DNA of 64,000 bases from Andreprevotia sp. IGB-42 (GCF_009848685.1 NZ_WXTX01000006.1:124001-188000); one strand, 5' to 3'; counted from the stretch's first letter, positions 17,942-31,083 are shown. Translations and numbers: made by a program. Notes: generated by a model not told the origin, from the letters alone.

Positions 17942-20900
17942 GATCGGCCCCTCCGGTTTTTTCTGCAGGGATGGCGGCAGCATCTCCCGTTACCGGTGCT
18001 GCGGTTTCAGGTTTCTTCTTTTCCGAAACCTGCATGATCAGGCGGAAAAATAGCGGCACGAAGAAGGTGGCCACCAGGGTGGCTGCCAGCATGCCGCCGA
18101 TCACACCGGTCCCGATGGAGTGACGGCTAGCCGCCCCGGCGCCGCTGGAGGTGACCAGCGGTACGCAACCCAGGATGAACGCCAGCGAGGTCATCACGAT
18201 GGGCCTGAAGCGCAAGCGGGCTGATTCCAGAGCTGCTTCCATCAGTGTCATGCCGCCGTGGTATTGCTCCACGGCGAATTCGACAATCAGGATGGCGTTC
18301 TTCGCCGCCAGCCCGATCAGCGTAACCAGGCCAATCTGGAAGTACACGTCGTTGTTCAGGCCCACGATCCAGATGGACAGCAGCGCACCGAACAGTGCAA
18401 ACGGCACCGCGGTGATCACCGCAAGCGGCAAGGTCCAGCGCTCGTACTGCCCGGCCAGGATCAGGAACACCATGATGATGCCGAAGATGAACGCCTGTGT
18501 AGAGGTACTGCCAGCCAGTTTTTCCTGATACGCGCTGCCCATCCAGGCCAGCGAATAATCGCCACTGAGTGCTTCGGCAGCCACTTCTTCCGCGGCCTTG
18601 ATTGCCTGGCCGGTGGAGTACTCCGGCGACGGTTGCAGCATTACCTTGGCGGCAGAGAACACGTTGAAGCGTTCCACCAGTTCCGGGCCGGTGATGCGCT
18701 CGACGCGTACCAGCGAATCGAGCGGAATCATGCTGCCATTGGTCGAGCGCACGAACACGTTGCGGATGTCTTCCGGGCGCGAGCGGAAATCGGCTTCCGA
18801 TTGCAGCTGCACCTTGTAGGTGCGGCCAAACATGTTGAAATCGTTCACATACAGCGAGCCAAACGTGGCGGACAGCGCATTGAACACCTGGTCAACCGGC
18901 ACACCCAGCGTCTTGGCCTTGTCGCGGTCCAGGTCGAAAAACATCTGCGGCACGGTAGCGCGGTAGGTGGTGGTCACGCTGGAAAATTCCGGGCGCTTCT
19001 GCGCTGCAGCGATGTACGTCTGCATCGCTTCCTGTATCTGCCGCGGATCGGTACTGGCGCGGCTCTGGATATACGCTTCCAGCCCGCCAGTGGTGGACAT
19101 GCCGGTGATTGCAGGCGGGTTGAACGCCAGCACCACCGATTCCTTGATCTGCGAGCCCTGCGCCATCATCTGCTTGACCAGCGAAAACGAATCCTGCCCT
19201 TTGCCCTTGCGTTCGTCCCAATCCTTGAGCGTGACGAACATCGCGGCGGCGTTGGAACGGTAGGTGCTCGACAGCAGGTCGAACCCGGTCATGTTCAGCA
19301 CCTGGTCGACGTTTTCGTTCTTCAGCAGGAAATCATCGATCTGCGCGGTGACCGCCTGCGTGCGCTTGAGCGATGCAGCGTCCGGCATCACCGGCACGAT
19401 CATCAGATAGCCTTGGTCTTCGTCAGGTACCAAGCCGCCGGGGATGGTCTTGAACAGCAGCGCCAGCAACACGATCAGCACGCCAAACACCGCGAAAGCG
19501 GCAAACACACGGCGGTTGAGGAAGGTTACCCCGCTGACATAACCACCGGTCAGCTTGTCGAAACCGCGGTTGAACGCGCGGAAGAAACGGTTGGGTTCGC
19601 CGTGATGCTCCTTGAGCATGATCGCGCACAGTGCAGGCGTCAGCGTCAGCGCCACGATGCCGGAAATCACCACCGATACCGCAATGGTCACCGCAAACTG
19701 CTTGTACATCACGCCGGTCATGCCACCCATGAAGGCGACGGGCAGGAACACCGAGCACAGCACCAGCACGATGGCGATGACGGGACCCGATACTTCTTCC
19801 ATGGCCTTGATGGCAGCCACCTTGGCCGAGCAGCGGTCGGTGCGCATGATGCGCTCGACGTTCTCCAGCACCACGATGGCATCGTCAACCACGATACCGA
19901 TCGCCAGCACCAAGCCGAACAGCGTCAGCAGGTTGATCGAGAAACCCAGCAGGTACATGCCGGCAAAGGTGCCGATCAGCGATACCGGCACCGCCAGGCA
20001 AGGGATCAGCGTGGCGCGCCAATTCTGCAGGAACAGGAACACCACGATGAACACCAGAATGATGGCCTCGAACAGCGTATGGACCACTTCCTCGACCGAA
20101 ATCTTCACGAACTTGGTGGTGTCGTAGGGGATCGAGTAAATCATGCCCGGCGGAAAACGCGGCTTGATTTCATCCATCTTGGCACGCACGGCATTGATCA
20201 CGCCCAATGCATTGGCGCCCGGCTGCAGATACACACCGATGCCGACAGTGGGCTTGCCATTGCGCTTGGAGACCACGTCATACGCGGATGAACCCAGTTC
20301 TACCCGTGCCACATCCTTGATCTTGGTTTGCGAGCCATCCGGGTTGTTGCGCAGGATGATGTTCTCGAATTCCTTCGGGTCTTCCAGTCGGCCCTTGGCG
20401 GTGGCGGTATAGGTAAATTCCAGCGTATGGCTATTCGGTTCCGCACCCACCTTGCCGGTAGCGAATTGCTTGTTCTGTTCCTGGATGGCGCTTTGCACGT
20501 CCGACGGCGTCATGCCCAGTTGCGCCAGCTTGTCCGGGCGCAGCCATACGCGCATCGCGTAGTCGCCGGCACCAATTACCGAGATATCGCCCACGCCCTT
20601 GATGCGCTTGAGCTCATCCACCACGTTGAGCGTGGCGTAGTTGGCCAGATACAGGCCGTCATAGCGGCCATCGGCAGCGTCGAGCGTCACGAAGGCCAGA
20701 ATGGCGGTGGATTTTTTCTTCACCGTCACGCCCTGGCGCTTCACTTCCTCGGGCAATTGCGCCATCGCCGCCTGTACGCGGTTGTTGACGTTGATGGTGG
20801 CCTGGTCGGGATCAGTGCCGATCTCGAAATACACGTTCAGGTTCATCGAGCCGTTGGATGCGGCCGACGACTGCATGTACAGCATGTCCTCGACACCGTT

Positions 20901-21110
20901 CACCTGCTGCTCGATCGGCGCGGCAACGGTTTCGGCGATCACCTGTGGTGAGGCGCCGGGGTAGTTGGCGGCAACGGACACCACTGCGGGCACGATTTGT
21001 GGATATTGCTCGATGGACAGCGCCTTGATGGAAACCAGGCCAGCCAGCGTGATGATGATGGAAACGACACTGGCCAGGATCGGCCGCTCGATGAAGACCT
21101 TGGAAATCAT
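17934..21110 (-). CDS. RND efflux inner-membrane pump (MexF-like, HAE1), second pump
   Basis: A 1058-aa HAE1-family drug/proton antiporter. TM1 region [22 protein letters not shown] and the porter segment [20 protein letters not shown] read closest to MexF/BpeF-type pumps, which often export chloramphenicol, trimethoprim or quinolones; that substrate range is family knowledge, not shown here. Proton-relay aspartates D409 and D410 lie in [16 protein letters not shown]. The C-terminal tail is charged. AAGGGG precedes the ATG, 9 nt after the adaptor's stop codon. The stop overlaps the channel gene start. Confidence 0.96.
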   Translation of the reverse strand: MISKVFIERPILASVVSIIITLAGLVSIKALSIEQYPQIVPAVVSVAANYPGASPQVIAETVAAPIEQQVNGVEDMLYMQSSAASNGSMNLNVYFEIGTDPDQATINVNNRVQAAMAQLPEEVKRQGVTVKKKSTAILAFVTLDAADGRYDGLYLANYATLNVVDELKRIKGVGDISVIGAGDYAMRVWLRPDKLAQLGMTPSDVQSAIQEQNKQFATGKVGAEPNSHTLEFTYTATAKGRLEDPKEFENIILRNNPDGSQTKIKDVARVELGSSAYDVVSKRNGKPTVGIGVYLQPGANALGVINAVRAKMDEIKPRFPPGMIYSIPYDTTKFVKISVEEVVHTLFEAIILVFIVVFLFLQNWRATLIPCLAVPVSLIGTFAGMYLLGFSINLLTLFGLVLAIGIVVDDAIVVLENVERIMRTDRCSAKVAAIKAMEEVSGPVIAIVLVLCSVFLPVAFMGGMTGVMYKQFAVTIAVSVVISGIVALTLTPALCAIMLKEHHGEPNRFFRAFNRGFDKLTGGYVSGVTFLNRRVFAAFAVFGVLIVLLALLFKTIPGGLVPDEDQGYLMIVPVMPDAASLKRTQAVTAQIDDFLLKNENVDQVLNMTGFDLLSSTYRSNAAAMFVTLKDWDERKGKGQDSFSLVKQMMAQGSQIKESVVLAFNPPAITGMSTTGGLEAYIQSRASTDPRQIQEAMQTYIAAAQKRPEFSSVTTTYRATVPQMFFDLDRDKAKTLGVPVDQVFNALSATFGSLYVNDFNMFGRTYKVQLQSEADFRSRPEDIRNVFVRSTNGSMIPLDSLVRVERITGPELVERFNVFSAAKVMLQPSPEYSTGQAIKAAEEVAAEALSGDYSLAWMGSAYQEKLAGSTSTQAFIFGIIMVFLILAGQYERWTLPLAVITAVPFALFGALLSIWIVGLNNDVYFQIGLVTLIGLAAKNAILIVEFAVEQYHGGMTLMEAALESARLRFRPIVMTSLAFILGCVPLVTSSGAGAASRHSIGTGVIGGMLAATLVATFFVPLFFRLIMQVSEKKKPETAAPVTGDAAAIPAEKTGGADHE

Positions 21111-21119
21111 GACGGCCCC

Positions 21120-22268
21120 TTACTTCGCAGCGTCGGCGCTGGCTGGTGCGCTGGCAACGGTTACCGTTACCGTGCTGCCCGGCCGTGCTTTCAGGATGCC
21201 CTCCACGATCACGCGCTCGCCACCTTTCAGGCCTTTGTCGATCACGTAGTCATTGCCATGCGTGGCGCCCAGTTCCACCGGGTGGGGCTCGACCACATTC
21301 TTGTCGTTTACTACCAGCACTACCTTGCTGGCCTGCTGTTGCACCACGGCGCGCTGCGGCACCAGGATGGCATTCTTGAGTGTGGCGCCGTGAATCAGCA
21401 CACGCACGAACTGGCCGGGCAACAATCTGCTGTCCGGGTTGGGGATGACTGCGCGGGCCTTGATGGTGCCGGTGCTGGGGTCCACCTTGCTGTCGGCAAA
21501 GTCGAGCATGCCGCGGCGCTCGTAAATCGAACCGTCTGCCAGCTTGAGTTCGATTTCGAAACGGTTGTTTTTGGGCAACACCATGCGGCCGGCTTTGGCT
21601 GCCGCCTGCAGCGCCAGCTGGTCAGCCTCGGAGAACGAGAAATTGGCGTAGAGCGGGTCGAGCTGCGCAATGGTGGTCAGCAGGCCGCCGCTGGCTGTCT
21701 GGCTGACCAGGCTGCCTTCAGACACATTCAGCTTGCTGGCCATGCCGCCGATCGGTGCCACTACCTCGGTGTAGCCCAGGTTGATCTGCGCTTCCTGTGT
21801 TTTGGCCGTAGCGGCGTCCAGATTGGCAACGGCCGAATCGTAGGCGGCCAGTGCGTCATCGTAATCTTTTCTGGAAACCGCGTTTTCCTTGTAAAGCGGG
21901 ATCACGCGTTCCTTGTCGAGCCGGCTTTTGTCCATCGCCGACTTGGCCTGCGCCTGCACGCCGCGCGCCTGGTCGAGCGCAGCCTTGTACGGCGCCGGGT
22001 CGATCTGGAACAGGAGCTGGCCTTCCTTCACCGGCTGGCCTTCGGTGTATGTACGACGCAACAAAATACCCTCGACGCGTGCGCGTACATCGATCTCGCG
22101 GTAGCCCGCTGTTTGGCCCACCGCCTCGAACACGGTGGGGACATCGGCTTTACGCGCTTCGATCACTGCCACGGCTGCGGGCGGTGCCTGCCTGGCCTCC
22201 TCCTTTTGCCCGCATGCAGCAAGCAGGGCCAGAAACGGAAGGGCAAAAGCAAAGCGGGCATTCGGCAT
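21120..22268 (-). CDS. RND efflux periplasmic adaptor, second pump
   Basis: A 382-aa membrane fusion protein and the first gene of the second RND operon. The lipoprotein signal ends in LLAACGQKEE. Lipoyl halves (REIDVRARVEGILLRRTYTEGQ and YTEVVAPIGGMASKLNVSEGSLV, given in part) flank an alpha-hairpin of about 60 residues, followed by the barrel. No regulator adjoins this operon, unlike the first. In the 148-bp upstream gap a TTGACG with a 17-bp spacer to ATTAGC could be its promoter, and a lone AGTCTGA (22287-22293) matches the TetR half-site AGTCTAA at six of seven positions. Confidence 0.93.
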   Translation of the reverse strand: MPNARFAFALPFLALLAACGQKEEARQAPPAAVAVIEARKADVPTVFEAVGQTAGYREIDVRARVEGILLRRTYTEGQPVKEGQLLFQIDPAPYKAALDQARGVQAQAKSAMDKSRLDKERVIPLYKENAVSRKDYDDALAAYDSAVANLDAATAKTQEAQINLGYTEVVAPIGGMASKLNVSEGSLVSQTASGGLLTTIAQLDPLYANFSFSEADQLALQAAAKAGRMVLPKNNRFEIELKLADGSIYERRGMLDFADSKVDPSTGTIKARAVIPNPDSRLLPGQFVRVLIHGATLKNAILVPQRAVVQQQASKVVLVVNDKNVVEPHPVELGATHGNDYVIDKGLKGGERVIVEGILKARPGSTVTVTVASAPASADAAK

Positions 22269-22363
22269 GGCGCGAGCCTTGTAGGTAGTCTGAAAAATTG
22301 ATCGTCGCGAGCGGCGAAACAGCTAATTTACCGCCGGTTTATGTCGTCAATTAAGTTTGGCAT

Positions 22364-22393
22364 AAAAAACGGCATGACGAAGCATGCCGTTTT
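22364..22393 (-). terminator. intrinsic terminator of phaB
   Basis: Arms AAACGGCATG and CATGCCGTTT with a short loop, flanked by an A-tract and T-tract, so it can act in both directions. It lies 24 nt downstream of the phaB stop codon. Confidence 0.85.
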
Positions 22394-22416
22394 CACTTAT
22401 GGACCTTTGCCGGGGC

Positions 22417-23151
22417 TTAACACATGTGTTGGCCGCCGTTGATGGCGAGGTTGGCGCCGGTCATGAAGCCTGCGAGGTCGGACGACAGATAGGCAACCAG
22501 TGCGGCGATTTCTTCCGGCTTGCCCAGACGGCTGACCGGAATGCCGGCAATGATCTTGTTGCGGATGTCTTCCGGTACCGCCATCACCATCTCGGTGGCA
22601 ATATAGCCAGGGCTGATGGTGTTGACCGTAACACCCTTGCGCGCCACTTCCTGGGCCAGTGCCATGGTGAAGCCATGCATGCCGGCCTTGGCTGCCGAGT
22701 AGTTGGTCTGGCCGATCTGGCCCTTCTGGCCATTGATCGACGAAATATTGATTACACGGCCCCAGCCGCGCTCGCTCATGCCATCGACGAATTGCTTGGT
22801 GACATTGAAGATGGAATCCAGATTGGTCTTGATCACCGCATCCCAGTTCACCTTGTCCAGCTTGCGGAAGGTGGCATCACGGGTAATGCCGGCATTGTTC
22901 ACCAGCACATCTACCGGGCCGATCTCTGCCGTGATGCTGGCTGCCAGCGCAACGCAGGCATCATAATCAGCCACATCGCATTGATAGGCATGAAAGGTGT
23001 AGCCAGTTTCTTTCGCGCTGGCCAGCCATTCAATTTCCTTGCCGGGTTTGGAATACGTTGTGACGACGGTGAAACCCGCATCTGCCAGAGCCTTGCAGAT
23101 TTGTGTGCCAATGCCGCCCATGCCGCCAGTAATCAGCGCCACTTTTGCCAT
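22417..23151 (-). CDS. phaB: acetoacetyl-CoA reductase PhaB
   Basis: A 244-aa SDR that reduces acetoacetyl-CoA to (R)-3-hydroxybutyryl-CoA with NADPH for polyhydroxybutyrate synthesis. It has the glycine-rich GGMGGIGTQICKALADAG nucleotide motif, NNAG at 86-89, catalytic S137/S138, Y151 and K155 (YSAAK), and the PhaB-typical ending NGGQHMC. AAGGA precedes the ATG. No phaA, phaC, phaR or phasin gene is adjacent, so this is a detached copy and the polymerase must be elsewhere. FabG is a related alternative, but the TTYSK region and the C-terminus favour PhaB. Confidence 0.93.
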   Translation of the reverse strand: MAKVALITGGMGGIGTQICKALADAGFTVVTTYSKPGKEIEWLASAKETGYTFHAYQCDVADYDACVALAASITAEIGPVDVLVNNAGITRDATFRKLDKVNWDAVIKTNLDSIFNVTKQFVDGMSERGWGRVINISSINGQKGQIGQTNYSAAKAGMHGFTMALAQEVARKGVTVNTISPGYIATEMVMAVPEDIRNKIIAGIPVSRLGKPEEIAALVAYLSSDLAGFMTGANLAINGGQHMC

Positions 23152-23290
23152 GCTTGTTACATCCTTTTTGGTTCGTAATGCGGATATACGGGAAAGACCC
23201 GATGTGTGGTCACATTAGTTTGTGATCGTTTTCTTAAACTTTGCGTCGATGAAATGTTTTAGTCAATAAAAAAGAGAAAAGGTAGGACGA

Positions 23291-24178
23291 ATGTCACAAG
23301 CAGTTGACGTATTGCAAAGAAAAATCCTGATCAGCGGTTGCTCCTCCGGCATTGGCTACCGCACCGCGCTCGGCTTGCAGGCCAGCGGCTGGCGGGTTTT
23401 TGCCACTGCCAGAAATGCCGGCGATGTAACCATGCTGGCCGGGGAAGGGCTGGAGGCGTTGCAGCTGGATGTGGCCGATCCGGCCAGCATCAAGCGCTGC
23501 ATGGCCGAGGTGCTGGCCCGCAGCAATGGCAAGCTGGACGCATTGTTCAACAACGCGGGTTTTGGCGTGCCAGGCGCAGTGGAAGACCTGAGCATGGATG
23601 CCATGCGCCACCAGTTCGAAACCAATGTATTCGGCACCCTGGCGCTCACCAATGCGGTGCTGCCGCTGATGCGCGCACAAGGGCATGGCCGCATCCTGTT
23701 CAACAGCTCCGTGCTCGGCTTTGCCGCCATGCCGTATCGCGGTGCATACAATGCCAGCAAATATGCACTGGAAGGGCTGGTGGACACGTTGCGTCAGGAA
23801 CTGATCGGCAGCGGTCTGCATGCCATTTTGATAGAGCCCGGCCCGATCACCAGCCGATTCCGCGTCAATGCGCAGGCGCAGTTCGAACAATGGGTGGGCG
23901 ATGCTGCCAGTTTTCACCAGCCGTCGTATGCGGCAATGCGGGCCCGGCTGGCGAAGGTTGGCCCGGCTGCACCGTTTACCTTACCGCCGGAAGCGGTACT
24001 GGCGGCGGTGGAACGCGCACTTGCAGCCCGCCGTCCGGCGGCGCGTTATCGCGTGACGGTGCCGACTCGCGCATTCTGGTATCTCAAACGGTGGCTTCCT
24101 ACCGCCTTGCTGGACAGGATATTGCTCGCTGCCAGTGGTGATGAGCCCGGTATTTCCTATGGCCGCAAACAGGGTTGA
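23291..24178 (+). CDS. short-chain dehydrogenase/reductase, classical SDR
   Basis: A 295-aa SDR with the cofactor motif ISGCSSGIGYRTALGLQASG, an ATARN stretch suggesting NADP(H) preference, NNAG at 87-90, and catalytic S139/S140, Y153 and K157 (YNASK). The extended C-terminus (about 50 residues beyond the Rossmann core) ends in an amphipathic KRWLPTALLDRILL, like 17-beta-hydroxysteroid/retinol-type SDRs often annotated as SDR family oxidoreductase in proteobacteria. Substrate unknown. It is divergent from phaB across 139 bp, so a shared regulatory region is possible. An AGGTAGGA element precedes ATG 23291. Confidence 0.85.
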   Translation: MSQAVDVLQRKILISGCSSGIGYRTALGLQASGWRVFATARNAGDVTMLAGEGLEALQLDVADPASIKRCMAEVLARSNGKLDALFNNAGFGVPGAVEDLSMDAMRHQFETNVFGTLALTNAVLPLMRAQGHGRILFNSSVLGFAAMPYRGAYNASKYALEGLVDTLRQELIGSGLHAILIEPGPITSRFRVNAQAQFEQWVGDAASFHQPSYAAMRARLAKVGPAAPFTLPPEAVLAAVERALAARRPAARYRVTVPTRAFWYLKRWLPTALLDRILLAASGDEPGISYGRKQG

Positions 24179-24240
24179 TGCGGCTCAGGCATATTCACGA
24201 ATGCTTGTCCAGAATTGAGGCCAGAGCGGGGGTCGGGTAG

Positions 24241-25923
<1,683 letters not shown>

Positions 25924-25987
25924 TACGGCAGTGACGGGCGGGGCATGCGCTGATGCGCAAGCCTGCCCGATACATCGGAGTTACACC

Positions 25988-26839
25988 ATGAAACTTTGCG
26001 GATTCGATGCTGGCCTCGACCAGCCGTTCTTCCTGATTGCCGGCCCATGCATCATCGAAGGCGAGCAGTTTTCCATCGACGTGGCCGGCCAGTTGAAGGA
26101 AATCACCAGCGAGCTGGGCATCAATTTCATTTTCAAGTCGAGCTTCGACAAGGCCAACCGTTCTTCGGGCAAATCGTTCCGTGGCTTCGGCATGGATGAA
26201 GGCCTGCGCATCCTTGCTAAAGTGAAAGAACAGATCGGCGTACCGGTGCTGACCGATATTCATGAAATCGACCAGATCAAGCCGGTTTCCGAAGTGGTGG
26301 ATGTGCTGCAGACGCCGGCCTTCCTGTGCCGCCAGACCGATTTCATCCGTGCCTGCGCCCAATCGGGCCGGCCGGTGAACATCAAGAAAGGCCAGTTCCT
26401 GGCGCCGGGCGACATGAAGAACGTCATCGACAAGGCGCGCGAAGCCGCACGTGATGCGGGCTTGCCCGAAGATGTGTTCATGGCCTGCGAGCGCGGTGCC
26501 AGCTTTGGCTACAACAACCTGGTTTCCGACATGCGCTCGTTGGCGATCATGCGCGAAACCGGTTGCCCGGTGGTGTTCGATGCCACGCATTCGGTGCAGT
26601 TGCCGGGCGGGCAGGGCGACAAATCGGGTGGCCAGCGCGAGTTCGTGCCGGTGTTGGCGCGTGCCGCAGTGGCGGTTGGCGTGGCCGGCGTGTTTGCCGA
26701 AACCCACCCGGACCCGGCCTGTGCCAAGTCGGACGGCCCCAATGCATGGCCGCTGGGCCGCATGAAGGAATTGCTGATCACGCTCAAGGCGCTGGATCAG
26801 GCAGCCAAATCCAGCAGCTTCATAGAACAAACACTGTAA
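25988..26839 (+). CDS. kdsA: 3-deoxy-8-phosphooctulonate synthase KdsA
   Basis: A 283-aa enzyme condensing phosphoenolpyruvate and arabinose-5-phosphate to KDO-8-phosphate for lipopolysaccharide inner core. Diagnostic stretches are [44 protein letters not shown] and [12 protein letters not shown]. The Asn in the KANRSS region and lack of a metal-site Cys near the N-terminus suggest the metal-independent class. GGAG lies seven bases before ATG 25988. A GC-rich inverted repeat sits in the 64-bp gap after pyrG. Confidence 0.97.
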   Translation: MKLCGFDAGLDQPFFLIAGPCIIEGEQFSIDVAGQLKEITSELGINFIFKSSFDKANRSSGKSFRGFGMDEGLRILAKVKEQIGVPVLTDIHEIDQIKPVSEVVDVLQTPAFLCRQTDFIRACAQSGRPVNIKKGQFLAPGDMKNVIDKAREAARDAGLPEDVFMACERGASFGYNNLVSDMRSLAIMRETGCPVVFDATHSVQLPGGQGDKSGGQREFVPVLARAAVAVGVAGVFAETHPDPACAKSDGPNAWPLGRMKELLITLKALDQAAKSSSFIEQTL

Positions 26840-28204
<1,365 letters not shown>

Positions 28205-28235
28205 GCGGTAGAAGCAAAAGCTGTAGTAACATCCA

Positions 28236-28266
28236 GAGCCGGAGCCGCAAGGGTTCCGGCTTTTTT
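28236..28266 (+). terminator. intrinsic terminator after eno
   Basis: AGCCGGAGCC and GGGTTCCGGCT arms (one imperfect pair) followed by TTTTTT. ftsB begins only 17 nt later, so its expression depends on readthrough or on a promoter inside eno. Confidence 0.8.
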
Positions 28267-28282
28267 CATTACCGTTCATTTC

Positions 28283-28624
28283 ATGCGCATTCTCGCCATC
28301 GTTCTCGCTTTGATGATTGCTTTGCTGCAATGGCCGCTCTGGATAGGCAAGGGTAGCTGGTTGCGTGTCTGGCAGCTCGATCAGGAGCTATCGGATCGTC
28401 ACGCCCAGAATGACAGGCTCAAGGAGCGCAACGCTGCGCTCGAGGCTGAAGTGCTGGATCTGAAAACCGGCACCGATGCGATCGAAGAGCGCGCGCGCAA
28501 CGAACTGGGCATGATTCGTCCGGATGAAGTGTTCTTCCAGGTGCTTGATGCACGCCGCCAGGCGTCTGCCGCCAGCAGCGTGGCACTGGCATCGGCACCG
28601 CAGCAGGCATCTGCACCCCGCTGA
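28283..28624 (+). CDS. ftsB: cell division protein FtsB
   Basis: A 113-aa bitopic divisome protein acting with FtsL and FtsQ to activate septal peptidoglycan synthesis. It has a short cytoplasmic N-terminus, one membrane segment (about residues 2-20), a coiled coil ([26 protein letters not shown] in the region 32-60), then the conserved [21 protein letters not shown] block. The Ala/Ser-rich C-terminal tail is slightly longer than in E. coli FtsB (103 aa). Its position downstream of eno is the standard betaproteobacterial arrangement. Confidence 0.95.
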   Translation: MRILAIVLALMIALLQWPLWIGKGSWLRVWQLDQELSDRHAQNDRLKERNAALEAEVLDLKTGTDAIEERARNELGMIRPDEVFFQVLDARRQASAASSVALASAPQQASAPR

Positions 28625-28670
28625 TCGGAAACTGTACTGGACGATTTGTCGTTTGGTTCGAAAATACCTG

Positions 28671-28693
28671 CTGTTATCCCTAGCTGTTACCCT
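28671..28693 (+). promoter_or_regulatory. direct repeats upstream of the MocR gene
   Basis: CTGTTATCCC (28671-28680) and CTGTTACCCT (28684-28693) repeat with 13-bp spacing, just upstream of a TTATAGT -10-like box. MocR/PdxR regulators commonly bind direct repeats of this sort, so this is a candidate autoregulatory site. CTGTTAT recurs upstream of the DUF2917 gene. Confidence 0.4.
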
Positions 28694-28741
28694 TTGCGCT
28701 GCGCGTTATAGTTTGAACATCCCCGTCAGCGAGCGCGCGCA

Positions 28742-30247
28742 ATGACCGATTTCTCCCATCCCCGCCGCAAGGCCGATACGCTGTATTTCCAGTTGGCCGA
28801 AGAGTTGGCGCAGGCCATTGCCAGCGGTCTGCTCAAGCGGGGCGAGAAGCTGCCCTCCATCCGCAAGCTCTCCACGCAACGGCAAGTGAGCTTGTCCACG
28901 GTGATGGAGGCCTATCGTGAGCTGGAAGATCGCGGCCTGATCGAAGCGCGGCCACAAAGCGGCTTTTATGTGTGTGAAGTGGCCAGTGCCTTTGTCTGCC
29001 CGGCGCTCACGCAGCCGCCATCGGTGCCGCGCAATGTGGTCACACCCGCGGAGCTGTGGCCGTACCACGCGCACGAGCTGCACAAGATCAAGGTGGACTT
29101 CGGTTTTGCGGTGCTGTCGCCGGAGCTGTTTCCCACCCAGCAGTTGCAGCGGCTGCTGGCGCAGACTACCCGCTACCAGCCGAAAATGCTGGCCGACTAC
29201 GGAAAACCGGCCGGTGATCTGGAGTTGCGCCGGCATATCGCGCGGCGCGCACTGGCCTGGGGCGGCCATTTCGAATCGGAAGACGTGCTGATCACCCACG
29301 GCTGTATCGAAGCGCTCAATTTGTGCCTGCGCGCGGTCACGCAGCCCGGTGATGTGGTGGCCATCGAATCTCCCACCTATTTCGGCCTGCTGCAGATCCT
29401 CGAGAGCTTCCAGCTCAAGGCGCTGGAGATTCCCACGCACCCGCAGACAGGCATTTCCATCGAAGCACTGGAACTGGCTACCCGCAATGGCGGCGTCAAG
29501 GCCTGTTTGCTGATTCCCAATTTTTCCAATCCGCTGGGCAGCCTGATGCCGGAGGAGAACAAGAAACGCTTGGTCGAGTTGCTGGCCAGCCGCAATATTC
29601 CGTTGATCGAGGATGATATCTACGGCGAGTTCTACCGCAGCGGCAATCGCCCGCGCCCGGCCAAAGCTTTCGACACTACAGGCAACGTGATGCTGTGCTC
29701 GTCGTTTACCAAGGTACTGGCACCGGGCATGCGCATCGGCTGGGTGGTGGGCGGCAAGTGGCGGCGCGATATCGAGAAGCTCAAGTTCATCAATACCTTT
29801 TCCACCCCGCTTGCGCTGCAGCAGACGATCACGCGCTTCCTGGAGAACGGGGGCTACGATCATCACCTGCGCAAGTTGCGGCGCACGGTGGCAGAGCAGG
29901 TGGACGGTGCGGTGGCGGCCATCCGCCGCTATTTCCCGGCCGATACGCGCCTGAATGTGCCGCAGGGTGGCTTTGCGCTGTGGATTGAATTGCCTGAGGC
30001 GATCAATACCCGCGAGCTGTTGAACCTGGCGATGCCGGAGGGGATCAGTTTTGCGTATGGCGAGCTGTTCTCGCCCAGCCACAGTTACCGGAACTGCCTG
30101 CGTATCTGTGCGGTGGAGACATGGACCACCCGCCACGAGCGTGCGATACAGCGGCTGGGTGAGCTTTGCCAGCAACTGCTGGAACAGGCAGCTGCTGGCA
30201 ATGCGGGCCCGGCGGTACAACAGCTGGGTACGACAACCACGCATTGA
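28742..30247 (+). CDS. MocR-family GntR/aminotransferase-fold transcription regulator
   Basis: A 501-aa fusion of an N-terminal GntR winged helix (residues about 10-78: LASGL...GEKLPSIRKLSTQRQVSLSTVMEAYRELE) and a class-I aminotransferase-like domain with the PLP lysine K324 in SSFTKVLAPGMRIGW. MocR proteins use the PLP domain to sense amines, amino acids or vitamin B6 and seldom catalyse transamination. Most MocR genes flank their target; here the neighbours are ftsB (unrelated) and a convergent small secreted protein, so the target is unclear. The stop lies 4 nt from the convergent gene's stop. Confidence 0.9.
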   Translation: MTDFSHPRRKADTLYFQLAEELAQAIASGLLKRGEKLPSIRKLSTQRQVSLSTVMEAYRELEDRGLIEARPQSGFYVCEVASAFVCPALTQPPSVPRNVVTPAELWPYHAHELHKIKVDFGFAVLSPELFPTQQLQRLLAQTTRYQPKMLADYGKPAGDLELRRHIARRALAWGGHFESEDVLITHGCIEALNLCLRAVTQPGDVVAIESPTYFGLLQILESFQLKALEIPTHPQTGISIEALELATRNGGVKACLLIPNFSNPLGSLMPEENKKRLVELLASRNIPLIEDDIYGEFYRSGNRPRPAKAFDTTGNVMLCSSFTKVLAPGMRIGWVVGGKWRRDIEKLKFINTFSTPLALQQTITRFLENGGYDHHLRKLRRTVAEQVDGAVAAIRRYFPADTRLNVPQGGFALWIELPEAINTRELLNLAMPEGISFAYGELFSPSHSYRNCLRICAVETWTTRHERAIQRLGELCQQLLEQAAAGNAGPAVQQLGTTTTH

Positions 30248-30262
30248 TCGGCTAATGCGTGG
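30237..30262. terminator. hairpin spanning the two convergent stop codons
   Basis: CCACGCATT (30237-30245) and AATGCGTGG (30254-30262) form a perfect 9-bp stem with an 8-nt loop. It covers the ends of the MocR gene and the convergent secreted-protein gene. There is no U-tract in either direction, so a terminator role is only probable. Confidence 0.4.
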
Positions 30263-30542
30263 ACACGCTTACCATTGCATCATCGTCATCCGGTGCAAAG
30301 CGCATCACGACTTCACAGCTTGCAGGCCCCGGGTATTGCATTTCCTGGCAGCGGGGTGAGTACGACATCATGCAAGGGGGAAGCTGCTCGGTTTCATCCA
30401 TCATGATGACGTCGAAACGCTTGCCACACAGCGAGTCCAACGCCCCTTTCAGGGCGGCGAGCTCGTCAATCAGCGCGGCATGCGTGAGCGGAGAGGCCAG
30501 ACAGGCGGCAAGCGCAAGCTTGGTACAGAAAGGACGTAACAT
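30252..30542 (-). CDS. small secreted four-cysteine protein, unknown function
   Basis: I do not recognise this 96-aa protein. It has a Sec signal peptide (residues 1-22, ending SPLTHA) and a mature part of ~74 residues with four cysteines (SLCGK, LPPCMM, PRCQEM, ASCEVV), enough for two disulfides, plus an acidic DDDD run near the end. The ribosome site AGGAGGTG is excellent. It sits alone between the convergent MocR gene and the DUF2917 gene on the same strand. A periplasmic location is expected. Confidence 0.7.
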   Translation of the reverse strand: MLRPFCTKLALAACLASPLTHAALIDELAALKGALDSLCGKRFDVIMMDETEQLPPCMMSYSPRCQEMQYPGPASCEVVMRFAPDDDDAMVSVSTH

Positions 30543-30690
30543 GGTGCACCTCCTTTCAAGAGGCGGCCAGGATTGGCCAGTTTTTATCGGACCCCGTCCG
30601 GGCGCATGCCGCGATCAGCTGCCAACCGGAACCCGGACGTTGTCCTTTTCTGACTATAGCCTCGCCATCCGGTTTCACCCGTTCCGCAGC

Positions 30691-30987
30691 TCAACCGGGC
30701 GAAGCGCCCAGACGGACGGAAAAACCCAATAAACGGCGCCCCAGCCGTGGCCGGCGCACGCTGCGCGCGCCGGGCTGCTGTACCGGATTTTCCAGAATGG
30801 CAAAGCGCGCAATGCTGAGCGCCTGGATGACCACGCGCTGCTGTGTGTTGACGCGACAGGACATGCCGCTTTTCAGGATGATGTCGTTCCCATCCACGGT
30901 CAGCCACAACAGGCCGCGCTCGCAGTGAATCCAGCGGCCGCGAATTTTGTCCAGGCTGAGCAATTCATCGGGGGCAAGTAGCGGCAT
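30691..30987 (-). CDS. DUF2917 domain protein
   Basis: A 98-aa protein whose first 65 residues match DUF2917 (RGRWIHCERGLLWLTVDGN, DIILKSGMSCRV, RVVIQALSIARFAI), a small cupin-like beta domain common in betaproteobacteria with no known role. The C-terminal 30 residues are Arg-rich. ATG 30987 has AGGAG seven bases upstream; the ten extra residues from 31017 are rejected. In other betaproteobacteria DUF2917 genes are often near GntR/MocR regulators, as here (family knowledge, from memory). Confidence 0.75.
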   Translation of the reverse strand: MPLLAPDELLSLDKIRGRWIHCERGLLWLTVDGNDIILKSGMSCRVNTQQRVVIQALSIARFAILENPVQQPGARSVRRPRLGRRLLGFSVRLGASPG

Positions 30988-31083
30988 GGGATTCTCCTGA
31001 ATGGGTAAACAACGCATTCAGGATATGACGGCCGGGCATCCCTGCGGCAGAGGCAAACTGTGCTGGCAAACAGAGCAACACAG

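Noticed and set aside
18258-20291. 677-codon open frame antisense to the second RND pump
   Set aside because: Same kind of shadow as above; low-complexity His/Gln/Arg protein with no domain.
22417-24178. phaB and the divergent SDR as a PHA operon
   Set aside because: They are on opposite strands, the second SDR lacks PhaB features, and no phaA, phaC or phasin gene is present.
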